DNA of 64,000 nucleotides. It comes from an uncultured Eubacteriales bacterium. GTDB lineage: Bacteria; Bacillota; Clostridia; Oscillospirales; Acutalibacteraceae. Made by a program: the position numbers and the translations under genes. Below are positions 44,322 to 53,117 of this stretch, piece by piece. Each line of letters opens with the position of its first letter. Position 1 is the stretch's first letter. The notes below the pieces were generated by a model. The model searched no databases, was not told where the DNA came from, and worked only from the letters and a program-made list of their open reading frames with translations. The DNA lies in assembly GCA_900315875.1 (NCBI GenBank), contig ONAX01000002.1, positions 1 to 64,000 on the forward strand, in the 5' to 3' direction.

Positions 44322-45248
44322 TCATTTCAGGTTTTCGGTAAAAAACCTGTACGCATTGTCAAAAAAGACAGCGTCAGCAGCAGCTTTGCCGAATTCATCC
44401 TCAAAAAGCTCATAAAGCCCCGGCATTGAGGCAATTCCCACGATATCCGATGGTATATCGGCGCCGTCAAAATCAGCACCCATTCCCACCATCTGAGGGC
44501 CGCCCTTTTGCATGAGGTAACCGGTATGCTTTATTATATCATATTTACTTGCATTTGTCTTGTTTTTATTCAAAAAATATTCGCAAAAATTCAGTCCGGT
44601 AATTCCGCCGGCGCATGACAGTGTTTCAATCTGGCTGTCAGTCAGGTTCCTTGGGTGGTCGGTCAGCGCTCTTGCATTTGAATGTGAGGCTGCAAACGGC
44701 TTTTCGGACAATTTCGCTGTGTCAAAAAACATTTTTTCGCCTGCATGTGAAACATCGACTATCATCCCGAGGCGCTGCATCTCCATTACCACATCCTGTC
44801 CGAAAGGTGTAAGACCTCCGTCAGTTTCCGACATAATGCCGTCGCCGAGCTCGTTTGTACCGTTCCAGGTAAGCGTCATCATGCGCACGCCCATATCATA
44901 CAGCTGCTGCAGTCTTTCCGGCCTGCCGCCGAGAACAGCTCCGCCCTCAACGGTGAGGATAATCCCCCGTCCGCCGGACCTTGCAAGCGCCCTTATATCA
45001 TCAGCGCTTTTCAGCCACTTGATATCAGTGCCCGAAATCTGGCTTCCCAGCAGCTCAACACAGCCGCAAAACAGCTCCCATGCCGCATCTCCTCTGTATT
45101 CATCAGGTATCCACACAGCAAGGCACTGAATATAGGTATCAATGCCGTCAGTCTTATTGAACGAAATGTGAAAGCTGTCGTCAAACAGCGTGCTTTTTTC
45201 GGTATATGCGCGGTACAGCGTATCGCAGTGCATGTCAAAAAGTCTCAT
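44322..45248 (-). CDS. Membrane dipeptidase (peptidase M19)
   Basis: A 308-residue zinc dipeptidase of the renal dipeptidase type. The N-terminal DMHCDTLYRA carries the first metal ligands (HxD), TVEGG the bridging Glu, MIVDVSHAG and ASHSNARAL later His residues, and MGADFDG the C-terminal Asp. Members hydrolyse dipeptides, some with D-residues. GGAGG lies 4 nt before the ATG at 45248; a longer frame to 45281 has no site. It precedes thrC on the same strand with a 35-bp gap. Confidence 0.9.
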   Translation of the reverse strand: MRLFDMHCDTLYRAYTEKSTLFDDSFHISFNKTDGIDTYIQCLAVWIPDEYRGDAAWELFCGCVELLGSQISGTDIKWLKSADDIRALARSGGRGIILTVEGGAVLGGRPERLQQLYDMGVRMMTLTWNGTNELGDGIMSETDGGLTPFGQDVVMEMQRLGMIVDVSHAGEKMFFDTAKLSEKPFAASHSNARALTDHPRNLTDSQIETLSCAGGITGLNFCEYFLNKNKTNASKYDIIKHTGYLMQKGGPQMVGMGADFDGADIPSDIVGIASMPGLYELFEDEFGKAAADAVFFDNAYRFFTENLK

Positions 45249-45288
45249 ATTACCTCCGGAAGAGTGTTTCACGCTCTGCAAAGCGCAA

Positions 45289-45330
45289 CGAGGGCTCTGC
45301 CCTCGACCTACAAGCCTTTGAAGAGGCTTG
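45289..45330. repeat. Two small hairpins of a common Clostridial intergenic repeat type
   Basis: CGAGGGC/GCCCTCG (45289-45305) and AAGCCT/AGGCTT (45312-45329), followed by an AT-rich run with T6. GGGCTCTGCCC-type intergenic repeats are frequent in this bacterial group, from memory. It lies between the yraN-like stop and the dipeptidase start. Confidence 0.5.
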
Positions 45331-45375
45331 AGCTAAACTTTTTTATTTTTGGGAAAAATAAGGTGCAATCGCGAA

Positions 45376-45777
45376 TTAATAATAATAGCTTTCAAACGGT
45401 GCTTCCAGCATAAAGGCGTTTTCTATATGGTTGATATCCACTACAATTCCCGTTCTGTCGTCGCACACGACCTCAATGACGTCAAACCTCGGTGTCAGCT
45501 CAAATTCATTTTCTTGCAGATAGAGCACAGCTGTGCGGATCAGCTTTTTCTGTTTTTTCCTATCCACCGCCTGTGCCGGCCTTGATATCGAATTATGCGC
45601 CCTTGTCTTGACCTCGGCAAAAACAATATATTCCGCGTCTGACGCAATAATGTCAATTTCTCCGGACGAAGTGCGGTAATTTCTTTCAATGACTTTATAG
45701 CCGTGCTTTTGAAGAAAGGCAGCGGATACATCCTCCCCTGCCCTGCCGCGCCTTTGTGCCGGAGTACGCTCAGGCAT
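45376..45777 (-). CDS. yraN: YraN family (UPF0102) endonuclease-fold protein
   Basis: A 133-residue protein with a PD-(D/E)XK-like core. [25 protein letters not shown], then GEIDIIASD and VFAEVKTRA give the putative metal ligands (E..D..ExK). It is part of the conserved rplS-lepB-rbgA-rnhB-yraN order. Function is not established in the family; nuclease activity is inferred from the fold. It overlaps rnhB by 8 bp. Confidence 0.93.
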   Translation of the reverse strand: MPERTPAQRRGRAGEDVSAAFLQKHGYKVIERNYRTSSGEIDIIASDAEYIVFAEVKTRAHNSISRPAQAVDRKKQKKLIRTAVLYLQENEFELTPRFDVIEVVCDDRTGIVVDINHIENAFMLEAPFESYYY

Positions 45778-46378
45778 TCTTTTCCCCTCCGAGCAGTTTT
45801 TTCAGGAACGACGGACGGTGAATTCCGCAGGGGCCGTATTTCAGTATAGCCTCGCGGTGCACCTTTGTACCGTAGCCCTTGTGCTTTTCAAATCCGTACT
45901 GCGGGTATTTTTCCGCAAGCTGAAGCATCAGCCTGTCACGGCTAACCTTTGCAAGGATAGATGCCGCGGCAATCGATTCGCTTTTTGCATCGCCGCCAAC
46001 TATTGCCGTACAGGGAATGGAAAGCGACGGAGCTTTGTTTCCGTCAATCATAGCAAAGTCAGCTTTGACGGAAAGTCCCTCTACCGCGCGCTTCATAGCA
46101 AGCATATCTGCCTGCAGGATATTAAGCTCCTCTATTTCCTCCACGCTGGCGCTTGCAACACACCACGCAACAGCATTTTCCTTTATTTCATCAAAAAGCT
46201 TATCACGCTTTTTTTCGCTCAGCTTTTTTGAATCGTTCACGCCCTCTATTACAAGTCCATCCGGAAGAATAACGGCTGCCGCAAAAACCGGACCTGCAAG
46301 CGGTCCTCTGCCTGCCTCGTCAACTCCGCATATTGCCTTGTATCCCTGAGACGCAAATAAAGCCTCATATTCTAACAT
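45770..46378 (-). CDS. rnhB: Ribonuclease HII
   Basis: A 202-residue endonuclease that cleaves RNA in RNA/DNA hybrids and single ribonucleotides in DNA. The N-terminal [15 protein letters not shown] contains the DEAGRG catalytic motif, AMIDGN the third Asp and [17 protein letters not shown] the C-terminal signature. It overlaps rbgA by 14 bp and yraN by 8 bp, so it is translationally coupled to both. Confidence 0.95.
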   Translation of the reverse strand: MLEYEALFASQGYKAICGVDEAGRGPLAGPVFAAAVILPDGLVIEGVNDSKKLSEKKRDKLFDEIKENAVAWCVASASVEEIEELNILQADMLAMKRAVEGLSVKADFAMIDGNKAPSLSIPCTAIVGGDAKSESIAAASILAKVSRDRLMLQLAEKYPQYGFEKHKGYGTKVHREAILKYGPCGIHRPSFLKKLLGGEKNA

Positions 46379-47252
46379 CGGGATGATCCTCCGCTCTGTC
46401 GATAGTCAGTTTACCGAGCACAGCGCCGCGGAATTCATCAAGAACCGCAGATGCGGCGCGCTCCGTATTGATCTCGCCGCCGGAAATAAGCATTCCTCTT
46501 TTCCTGCCGACAAGCTCCAGTATTTCATAACCCTGTGCCGTTTCTATTTCGTCAAAGCTGAGCTTATATCTTGCACAAAGCGGATCCGGATAATTGTTTC
46601 TCAGGTATTCCAGCAGTCTTCCTGCAAGCTGCTCGGTATCGAGTATATCATCCTTTACGGAGCCGATGAATGCCAGCTTTTCGCCGACAGACGGGTCGTT
46701 GAATTTCGGCCACAGAACACCGGGGGTATCCAGCAGATCGAAGCCCTTTCCTATAGTATACCACTGGTTGCCTCTGGTAACGCCGGGGCGATCCTCCACC
46801 TTAGCACGGGTCTGCTTTGACATTCTGTTGATAAACGACGACTTTCCTACATTCGGAATGCCAACGACCATTACCTTTATTGTCCTGCCCGTCATACCCT
46901 TATTATTCCATGCTTCTATACGATCGGAAAGCACGTTTTTCACTGTCGGGATAAAAGCATTTAAGCCCTTGCCTGTTTTACAGTCAAGAGCTATTGCTGC
47001 TATATTCTTTCCCCTGAAAAGAGCAAGCCACTTTTTCGTCTGGGCAGGGTCTGCCATATCGCATTTATTGAGTATGACAAGGCGCGGCTTGTTATTTATT
47101 ATACTGCGAAGGTCGGGATTACAGCTTGAATACGGTACACGTGCGTCAAGCAGTATTGCCACAGCGTCAATCAGTCTGAGCTGTGACTGGATCCTCCTTC
47201 TTGTTTTGGTCATATGACCTGGGAACCACTGAATTGATTGTAATTCTTCCAT
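46365..47252 (-). CDS. rbgA: Ribosome biogenesis GTPase YlqF
   Basis: A 295-residue circularly permuted GTPase needed for a late step of 50S assembly. The motifs appear in permuted order: NKCD (G4), [10 protein letters not shown] (G1), and DTPGVLWP (G3). The N-terminus [13 protein letters not shown] is the family signature. AGGGAG precedes the ATG. The gene lies 28 bp downstream of lepB. Confidence 0.95.
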   Translation of the reverse strand: MEELQSIQWFPGHMTKTRRRIQSQLRLIDAVAILLDARVPYSSCNPDLRSIINNKPRLVILNKCDMADPAQTKKWLALFRGKNIAAIALDCKTGKGLNAFIPTVKNVLSDRIEAWNNKGMTGRTIKVMVVGIPNVGKSSFINRMSKQTRAKVEDRPGVTRGNQWYTIGKGFDLLDTPGVLWPKFNDPSVGEKLAFIGSVKDDILDTEQLAGRLLEYLRNNYPDPLCARYKLSFDEIETAQGYEILELVGRKRGMLISGGEINTERAASAVLDEFRGAVLGKLTIDRAEDHPDVRI

Positions 47253-47280
47253 AATACTCCCTGTCTGCCGACGGCGGAAA

Positions 47281-47949
47281 TCAAGAATACACGCTGCCTA
47301 TCTTATTGAACGGGAAAACGCGATACTCCGCCTTACCTATAATATTATTGAGGGGAATAAGTCCGATATCGGTGCTCCGGCTGTCAAGGGAACCCTCACG
47401 GTTATCACCCATTACGAAAACATAGCCCTCCGGAATAGTCTCCGGAATTTCCATGGGATGGTGTATACGGCGTGTTACGCCCTTGATATAAGGCTCGTCA
47501 AGAATTACGCCGTCTACTGATACCTCTCCGGAATCATAATTGATGGAAAGCGACTGTCCGCCGGTTGCGATAACGCGCTTTATAATAGGCTCATCATATG
47601 AGCTGCCGTGAGAGATAACAACGATATCCCCGTCCTTCGGCGTATACATAAAGCTGGAAATGATAAGTCTGTCACTATCGACAAGCGTATCCGTCATTGA
47701 TGAACCGCTGACGGTGACCTGTCTGTATACAAATGTCAGCAGGATAACAACTGCAATAAATGCAATAATGAATGCGTTTGACCAGTCAAAAACAAATGAT
47801 GTGAAGTTAAAGCTTTCTTCTGCTTCTTCGTCGGCTTCTTTGCCGTTCTTCCTTTCTTCAGCTTCGGACTGTTCGGTGCTTTGCTGTACCTCTTTGACCT
47901 CATCTGTTTCTGAAACGTTAGCCTGTTCTGTTTCCTTGATATCGGACAT
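47281..47949 (-). CDS. lepB: Signal peptidase I
   Basis: A 222-residue type I signal peptidase. A long acidic cytosolic N-terminus (to about residue 55) precedes one membrane helix. The catalytic Ser lies in SGSSMTDTL and the Lys in PIIKRVIATGG; GDNREGSLDSR is box E. It removes signal peptides at the membrane outer face. The ATG at 47949 is preferred over 47982, so it starts 17 bp after the stop of the upstream SPase-like gene (47967). Confidence 0.93.
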   Translation of the reverse strand: MSDIKETEQANVSETDEVKEVQQSTEQSEAEERKNGKEADEEAEESFNFTSFVFDWSNAFIIAFIAVVILLTFVYRQVTVSGSSMTDTLVDSDRLIISSFMYTPKDGDIVVISHGSSYDEPIIKRVIATGGQSLSINYDSGEVSVDGVILDEPYIKGVTRRIHHPMEIPETIPEGYVFVMGDNREGSLDSRSTDIGLIPLNNIIGKAEYRVFPFNKIGSVYS

Positions 47950-47966
47950 TCCTGACACCTCTTTCG

Positions 47967-48401
47967 TTAAAACTCGGCACATGCCCTTTCGGGTCTGTCT
48001 GCAAAGGCGATAAGCGGCTGAACCACAAAAAACACCTTGCCCTCTATTACATTATCGCTGTAGCTTACGCTTTCGCTGCCCTTGAGAGCTACAATGCTGC
48101 TGCTCTCTTTTTTCTTGACTCTGACGCAGAAATACCTTCCTCCGTCATGAATAAGCGCAACGTCGCCGCGCGAAAGGGACTCGGCTCCGCCGCTGGATGC
48201 AACAACGCTGACAGGGCTGCCCTTGATACTTACGCCGTCAACACTGCGTACCGTAAAAAAGACATTGAAAAAGACTGTGCCAACAAGCAAAACTAAAATA
48301 ACAAATGTGAACCACCCGTTCGCACTGCGAAGAGCCGCAAGGTGGTCAGACATATCATTATAGAATTGTGCAGCAGTTTTTCTGTGCATTGAGCTATACA
48401 T
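47967..48401 (-). CDS. Single-pass membrane protein, degenerate signal-peptidase-like
   Basis: A 144-residue protein with one membrane helix (about residues 30-53, FTFVILVLLVGTVFF) and an outer beta-rich domain. The order of VRSVDGVSIKG, LSRGDVALIHD, FCVRVKKK and VIEGKVFFVVQPLIAF follows the S26 (Sec11/SipW-like) pattern GD.., (H)RV.., GKV...P.IG. However, the SM motif and the catalytic His/Lys position are not conserved (VSI and CVRV). It may be an inactive partner of LepB. The ATG at 48401 has AGGGTGA upstream. Confidence 0.55.
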   Translation of the reverse strand: MYSSMHRKTAAQFYNDMSDHLAALRSANGWFTFVILVLLVGTVFFNVFFTVRSVDGVSIKGSPVSVVASSGGAESLSRGDVALIHDGGRYFCVRVKKKESSSIVALKGSESVSYSDNVIEGKVFFVVQPLIAFADRPERACAEF

Positions 48402-48426
48402 ACGACTCACCCTGACAGCAGATAGC

Positions 48427-48452
48427 AAAAAAGGGACACACGTCCCTTTTTC
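48427..48452 (-). terminator. Intrinsic terminator after rplS
   Basis: AAAAAGGGAC and GTCCCTTTTT pair around a 4-nt loop, immediately past the rplS stop. It separates rplS from the lepB-yraN genes, at least partly. Confidence 0.8.
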
Positions 48453-48458
48453 CGGTTA

Positions 48459-48803
48459 TTATTTGATCTGTTCCTTAACCTTGGCAGCCTTGCCGACTCT
48501 GCCGCGCAGATAGTAAAGCTTGCTTCTGCGAACCTTACCGTGTCTGACAACCTCTACCTTGACAACGTTCGGAGAATTCACCGGGAATACTCTCTCAACG
48601 CCAACACCGTAGGAAAGACGACGAACTGTGAATGTCTCAGCAACACCGCTGCCTCTGCGTGCGATAACGGTACCCTCGAACATCTGGATTCTTTCTCTTT
48701 CACCCTCGCGGATGTTTACGCTGACACGAACTGTGTCGCCGATTTCGAACTGCGGCTTCTCCTCTTTGATGGATGAAGCTGCGATAGCCTTAAGTGCGTC
48801 CAT
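48459..48803 (-). CDS. rplS: 50S ribosomal protein L19
   Basis: A 114-residue ribosomal protein at the 30S-50S interface. The signature [22 protein letters not shown] closes the protein and [16 protein letters not shown] lies in the middle. GGAGGAATAAAAA precedes the ATG. A structured leader (48804-48918) with a consensus promoter lies upstream. Confidence 0.97.
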   Translation of the reverse strand: MDALKAIAASSIKEEKPQFEIGDTVRVSVNIREGERERIQMFEGTVIARRGSGVAETFTVRRLSYGVGVERVFPVNSPNVVKVEVVRHGKVRRSKLYYLRGRVGKAAKVKEQIK

Positions 48804-48918
48804 TTTTTATTCCTCCTGTTTTCTGTAGACATTCATGCCTTCCGGCAGAGGACTGTCCGTTTCAAAGTACGGGTTTCCCCGAGCTCTGAATCCCATCACA
48901 AGTGACGGCTTCAAAGAC
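48804..48918 (-). ncRNA. Candidate L19 leader (rplS 5' UTR)
   Basis: The roughly 110-nt leader on the minus strand folds into several small hairpins (CCGTCAC/GTGATGG, CCGTACTTTGAAACGG and TGCCGGAAGGCA), the last just upstream of GGAGG. Firmicutes carry an autoregulatory L19 leader in this place (Rfam L19_leader). The match is positional and structural, not confirmed. Confidence 0.5.
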
Positions 48919-48924
48919 CTAATA

Positions 48925-48953
48925 ATTATATCATATATAAAAGCAAATTTCAA
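48925..48953 (-). promoter_or_regulatory. Sigma-A promoter of rplS
   Basis: TTGAAA and TATAAT on the minus strand, 17 bp apart, immediately upstream of the L19 leader. Confidence 0.75.
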
Positions 48954-48971
48954 GTACTATTTTATAATTTA

Positions 48972-50045
48972 TTAAACAAGGGTTCTTCCGTCACAGTAAC
49001 GGCAAAGCAGCATATCGCCGCCGGCTTCGCGGAATACCGCAGGAAGGTATTTTTCCGATGCGGTTATACATTTCGGATTGCAGCAGCGGATGGGATGCGT
49101 CGGCATTACCCTAGCGGCGGTTCGTCTGTTGCCGGACTCAAGCATGCGGATCATCAGAGCCATTCTTCCGTACATTCCGTAGACCGTCTGGATAAAGTAT
49201 TTTGCGCGCTCGTCGTAATCGACCTCAACGTCTATCTCATCAACTCTCGGGAGCGGGTGCAGGATACGCATAGTCTTTTTAGCCCCTCTGAGCTTTTCCT
49301 TATCAAGAACAAACACTCCGTTCTGGCGGCGGTATTCCTCCTCGCTTGCAAAGCGTTCGCGCTGAATACGGGTCATATATAGAACATCGAGCATAGGCAT
49401 TGCCTCGGAAAGGCTGGGCACCTCGACATATCCGCAATCGGATGAATTGATAATATCTTTGATATACTGCGGCACTGTAAGCTCAGGTGTAGAGATAAGT
49501 ACAAAGCGGTTGCCCTTGAAGGTGGACATTGTCTTTATGAGAGAATGGACTGTTCTGCCGTTTTTCAGGTCTCCGCAAAGACCGATGGTAAGATTTTCAA
49601 GTCCGCCCATTTCATTGTATAGTGTAACAACATCAGTAAGCGTCTGGGTCGGGTGCAGATGTCCGCCGTCGCCCGCATTGATAACAGGTGAAGCACTGTA
49701 CATAGCAGCTGCAGCCGCAGTTCCCTCCAGAGGATGGCGTATTGCTATAATATCTGCATAGCCGCCGACAACGGTAATGGTATCCTTAAGGCTTTCACCC
49801 TTTGATACCGAGGAATTCTGTGGATTATCAAAACCTATTATACTGCCGCCCAGACGAAGCATAGCTGTCTTGAAGGACATCTGGGTTCTAGTTGACGGCT
49901 CATAAAACAGAGTTGCAAGTATTTTCCCTCTGCATGTGTCCGAATAATCGGCAGGGTGCAGACGAATATCGTTTGCAAGGCGGATAATATCAAGCAGTTC
50001 CTCATGCGAAAGGTCAGCAAGGTCTACAACGTGCTTTGTTTTCAT
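48972..50045 (-). CDS. pyrB: Aspartate carbamoyltransferase with fused PyrI-type zinc domain
   Basis: A 357-residue enzyme; the catalytic chain covers about residues 1-310 with FYEPSTRTQMSF (carbamoyl-phosphate loop), GDGGHLHPTQTLTD and ILHPLPRVDEI. It forms carbamoyl-aspartate in pyrimidine synthesis. The C-terminal ~40 residues carry CCNPKC and CRYC, a Cx4C..Cx2C knuckle like the zinc domain of the PyrI regulatory chain (C-x4-C, C-x2-C). The allosteric nucleotide domain of PyrI is missing. AAAGGTGATCG precedes the ATG. No other pyr gene is adjacent. Confidence 0.9.
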   Translation of the reverse strand: MKTKHVVDLADLSHEELLDIIRLANDIRLHPADYSDTCRGKILATLFYEPSTRTQMSFKTAMLRLGGSIIGFDNPQNSSVSKGESLKDTITVVGGYADIIAIRHPLEGTAAAAAMYSASPVINAGDGGHLHPTQTLTDVVTLYNEMGGLENLTIGLCGDLKNGRTVHSLIKTMSTFKGNRFVLISTPELTVPQYIKDIINSSDCGYVEVPSLSEAMPMLDVLYMTRIQRERFASEEEYRRQNGVFVLDKEKLRGAKKTMRILHPLPRVDEIDVEVDYDERAKYFIQTVYGMYGRMALMIRMLESGNRRTAARVMPTHPIRCCNPKCITASEKYLPAVFREAGGDMLLCRYCDGRTLV

Positions 50046-50116
50046 ACGATCACCTTTTTCCTTTATTCATCATAATGATTATAACAGCTTTTTCGTCAAA
50101 TTGCAATGTACAATGT

Positions 50117-50140
50117 AAAAAGGGCTGCCGGAGCAGCCCT
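50117..50140 (-). terminator. Terminator after ftsZ
   Basis: AGGGCTGC (50121-50128) and GCAGCCCT (50133-50140), with A4 on the plus side giving a short T run on the minus strand after the ftsZ stop. Confidence 0.75.
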
Positions 50141-50146
50141 GTGAAA

Positions 50147-51424
50147 TCAGTTATTATTGAAAAGAGAAATAATATCCATGTAGCTGTCGTCGCTGTCGCC
50201 GCCCGAAGACTTCTGGGGAGCAGGACGTGAGGAAGTGCTCGGAGCTGATGTTGCAGCGTTAGGATATACCGGAGCTGAGCTCTGCTGGGGCTGCGGCTGC
50301 GGTGCAAACGGATTGTAAGCCGGCTGAGCAGGCTTGGAAGGCTTGGGCTGCTCCTGAGGTCTGGTAACAGCGCCGAAGCGTGACGGTTCCTGCTTTACCG
50401 GAGAACCGTACTGAAAGGGAGATGCAGGCTTTTTATCATCCTTTTTGGGGATAGGAGCATATGCATCCTGGGTCGGGAAGCCTGTTGCGATAACGATAAC
50501 AGAGATTGCATCCTCCATTTCGTCATCAAGAGCAGCACCCCAGATGATGATTGCGTTTTCGTCTGCCTGCTCGGAGATCATTGTGGAAGCCTCCTGGATC
50601 TCGTCGAGTCCGATATCCGGTGAAGCCTTGATATTTACGATAAGACCCTTTGCGCCCTGGATAGATGTACCGAGCAGAGGGCTTGTAATAGCGCTCTGAG
50701 CAGCGATTTTTGCCTTATCCTTGCCGTTAGCAACGCCGACGCCCATGAGAGCATAGCCGGCATCTTTCATAACGGATGTAACATCGGCAAAGTCGAGGTT
50801 TACAAGACCCGGGATAACGATAAGGTCTGTGATGCTCTGAACACCCTGACGGAGAACATCATCTGCTGCAAAGAATGCATTCTGCAGAGTGATTCTTTCC
50901 TCGCTGATGTGCTTGAGTCTTTCATTCGGGATAACTATAAGTGAGTCAACATGCTGACGGAGTCTTGCGATACCGGCCTCAGCCTGTTCCATTCTGCGCT
51001 TGCCTTCAAAAAGGAAGGGGGTTGTAACGATACCTACGGTAAGGATGCCCATTTCCTTTGCAACCTCTGCAACGATCGGAGCCGCACCTGTACCTGTGCC
51101 GCCGCCCATACCTGCGGTGATGAATACCATATCGGTACCCTTGAGAACCTCTGCGAGCTGCTCTCTGCTTTCCTCGGCAGCCTTTTCGCCTACCTCAGGC
51201 TTTGAACCTGCGCCCTTGCCGTGAGTGATCTTCTCACCTATCTGCATTTTCATTGTAGCCTTGGAGCGTGCAAGTGTCTGTGCGTCTGTATTGATGGAGA
51301 TGAAGTCAACTCCTGATACATAATCAACCATGCGGTCGATAGCGTTTCCGCCGCCGCCGCCTACTCCGACTACTTTAATCTTAACGATGTTATCAATTTC
51401 TGTGTTTTCAAATTCGTAAGGCAT
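50147..51424 (-). CDS. ftsZ: Cell division protein FtsZ
   Basis: A 425-residue tubulin-like GTPase that forms the Z ring. The N-terminal domain has [11 protein letters not shown], the GTP-binding [10 protein letters not shown] signature and T-loops. A proline/glutamine-rich linker follows from about residue 325, and the C-terminus ends with a [13 protein letters not shown] peptide for partner binding. It is the last gene of the dcw cluster, with its own promoter at 51499-51527 and no ftsA before it. Confidence 0.97.
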   Translation of the reverse strand: MPYEFENTEIDNIVKIKVVGVGGGGGNAIDRMVDYVSGVDFISINTDAQTLARSKATMKMQIGEKITHGKGAGSKPEVGEKAAEESREQLAEVLKGTDMVFITAGMGGGTGTGAAPIVAEVAKEMGILTVGIVTTPFLFEGKRRMEQAEAGIARLRQHVDSLIVIPNERLKHISEERITLQNAFFAADDVLRQGVQSITDLIVIPGLVNLDFADVTSVMKDAGYALMGVGVANGKDKAKIAAQSAITSPLLGTSIQGAKGLIVNIKASPDIGLDEIQEASTMISEQADENAIIIWGAALDDEMEDAISVIVIATGFPTQDAYAPIPKKDDKKPASPFQYGSPVKQEPSRFGAVTRPQEQPKPSKPAQPAYNPFAPQPQPQQSSAPVYPNAATSAPSTSSRPAPQKSSGGDSDDSYMDIISLFNNN

Positions 51425-51498
51425 TGTGCTTCTCCCTTCATATTTATATCTTCCGGTTTGACCGATAAAGACATTTTTCGTTTTATACAGCTATATAT

Positions 51499-51527
51499 AA
51501 TTTACCACTTTTCATGATTGATTTCAA
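51499..51527 (-). promoter_or_regulatory. Sigma-A promoter upstream of ftsZ
   Basis: TTGAAA and TAAATT on the minus strand, 17 bp apart, about 75 bp upstream of the ATG. The 212-bp gap between ftsQ and ftsZ is AT-rich and holds no gene. Confidence 0.55.
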
Positions 51528-51636
51528 TATAAACAAGAAAATTTTTGATATTTATCAATTTACGTCATGAAACGGCAAATATTTCATATTTTTTGTACAT
51601 TTCCACAAAAGTGATTATGCGTTCACCTTATGATTT

Positions 51637-53082
51637 TTATTCCCAGGTGCCATCTTCATAACCGCCGTTATCTCCGGTATCGCTGCCGTCATCGTAGCCG
51701 CCGTTATCTCCGGTATCTCCGCCGTCATCATAACCGCCGTTATCTCCGGTATCGCCGCCGTCATCGTAACCGCCGTTATCTCCGGTATCTCCGCCGTCAT
51801 CATAACCGCCGTTATCTCCGGTATCATCAGTGTTGCCACCGTCGCCGGTATTGTCATAGCTGCCGTCGTCACCGGTGTTTTCTCCGGTTTCGCCGGAATC
51901 ATCAGTTCCGGTATCTCCGCCGTCCTGATCGGACTGTGAGCTTTCCTCTGTCTTGCTTTCTTCGGAAGGCTTTGAGCTTTCCTCAACCGGCTTCGATGCT
52001 TCCTCTCCGAGCTTCAGGTAGGATTTTCCGCCCTCGGGCGAAGCAAGGGAAACATCCAGTGTACCGAGATCAGTATCCTTGACATTTTCATTAAGTATAG
52101 CAGCCGCAGTGCGCAGCTTGTAATCAAGGTTTTCAAAACCTCCGATAATGACCTTGAAGCCTTTTTCCCTGATAAGCATTATCCTCGAATGATCCTTCAG
52201 GTCAACTGTCCTGATATCGCGGATTCCGTAATCCTTTATTCCAACGATAATCTTGTCAAGATATTTTTTCAGGTTTTCATCACCGTATTCTATGTATGAA
52301 GCAAGCTTTACATTTTTAAGGCTTGCCCCGAGAACTGTCGGAACATTATATTTGCTCTGATCGTTTATCTCTATAATCTTTCCCTTTTGGCTGAGAACAA
52401 TGAATTTTCCTCCGCTTTCAACTTCACTTGCCGGAGTTGCCTCAGCAACGGTGATCGTTATCTTATTGAAAAGATGCTTATCTATTGAAACCTCTTCGAT
52501 ATATGCAAAGTCGTCCTTTATCTTTTCAACACCCGGTGAGGTCTTGCACAGAAGAAGGTTATCACCGAGAACGATTTCAGATGAAGCAATGATCTTATCA
52601 GTATCATATCGTGTTTCACCCTCAACGGTTATTTCCTCAATCTTGAAGAACACCGTCAGAGAAAGAACTACACACACCGCAGCAAGCACGGTAAGAGTAA
52701 TCACACCCAGCAGCACCTGTCTGAGCCTACGCATATAGGGGCTCATTGGCTTTTTAGCCGGGGCGAGAGGCTTATCCGGTTTTTTAGGCGCCTCTTTTTT
52801 AGGCTTATCCAGAATCTTTTCAGCTTCCCTGTCAATTTCCTCCTGCGCCATCGGTTCCTTTTTCTGCGGCTTATTCAGCCGCAGCTTTGCTTTGGTCTGC
52901 TCCTCAACAGGCGTATTTCTGCCGCCCTTTCTGCGCTTGGATTTCTTTGGGAAGGATGCCGGATTTTCTCCGGAGCGGAAAGGCTTTTTCTTATCCTTTG
53001 CAGAACCCTTGACGCCGCTGCCGGAAGCACCTGTATTCACTTTTCGCTTTTCAGTTTTGCCGTCGGAAGGTCTGTTGTCCAT
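51637..53082 (-). CDS. ftsQ: Cell division protein FtsQ/DivIB with repetitive acidic tail
   Basis: A 481-residue membrane protein. The basic, lysine-rich cytosolic region (to about residue 130) precedes one membrane helix (about 135-160) and the POTRA/FtsQ domain with ITVEGETRYDTDKI and VSIDKHLFNKITITVAE. From about residue 375 a Ser/Glu/Pro and then an Asp/Gly/Tyr repeat tail (NGGYDDGGDTGD) runs to the end. It stabilises the divisome. The tail is on the outside and encoded by 36-bp repeats. It lies just upstream of ftsZ, past murG. Confidence 0.88.
   Translation of the reverse strand: MDNRPSDGKTEKRKVNTGASGSGVKGSAKDKKKPFRSGENPASFPKKSKRRKGGRNTPVEEQTKAKLRLNKPQKKEPMAQEEIDREAEKILDKPKKEAPKKPDKPLAPAKKPMSPYMRRLRQVLLGVITLTVLAAVCVVLSLTVFFKIEEITVEGETRYDTDKIIASSEIVLGDNLLLCKTSPGVEKIKDDFAYIEEVSIDKHLFNKITITVAEATPASEVESGGKFIVLSQKGKIIEINDQSKYNVPTVLGASLKNVKLASYIEYGDENLKKYLDKIIVGIKDYGIRDIRTVDLKDHSRIMLIREKGFKVIIGGFENLDYKLRTAAAILNENVKDTDLGTLDVSLASPEGGKSYLKLGEEASKPVEESSKPSEESKTEESSQSDQDGGDTGTDDSGETGENTGDDGSYDNTGDGGNTDDTGDNGGYDDGGDTGDNGGYDDGGDTGDNGGYDDGGDTGDNGGYDDGSDTGDNGGYEDGTWE
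51662..51841 (-). repeat. 36-bp tandem repeat in ftsQ 3' end
   Basis: CCGCCGTTATCTCCGGTATC starts at 51662, 51698, 51734, 51770 and 51806, exactly 36 bp apart. Each unit codes for 12 residues of the DNGGYDDG type. It is an in-frame coding repeat, likely variable in number. Confidence 0.9.
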
Positions 53083-53117
53083 TTTATTCTCCCTGTTTTT
53101 TAATACTCAGCTTACAA

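Noticed and set aside
51662..51841. CRISPR-like array
   Set aside because: The 36-bp repeats are contiguous without unique spacers and are in frame inside ftsQ.
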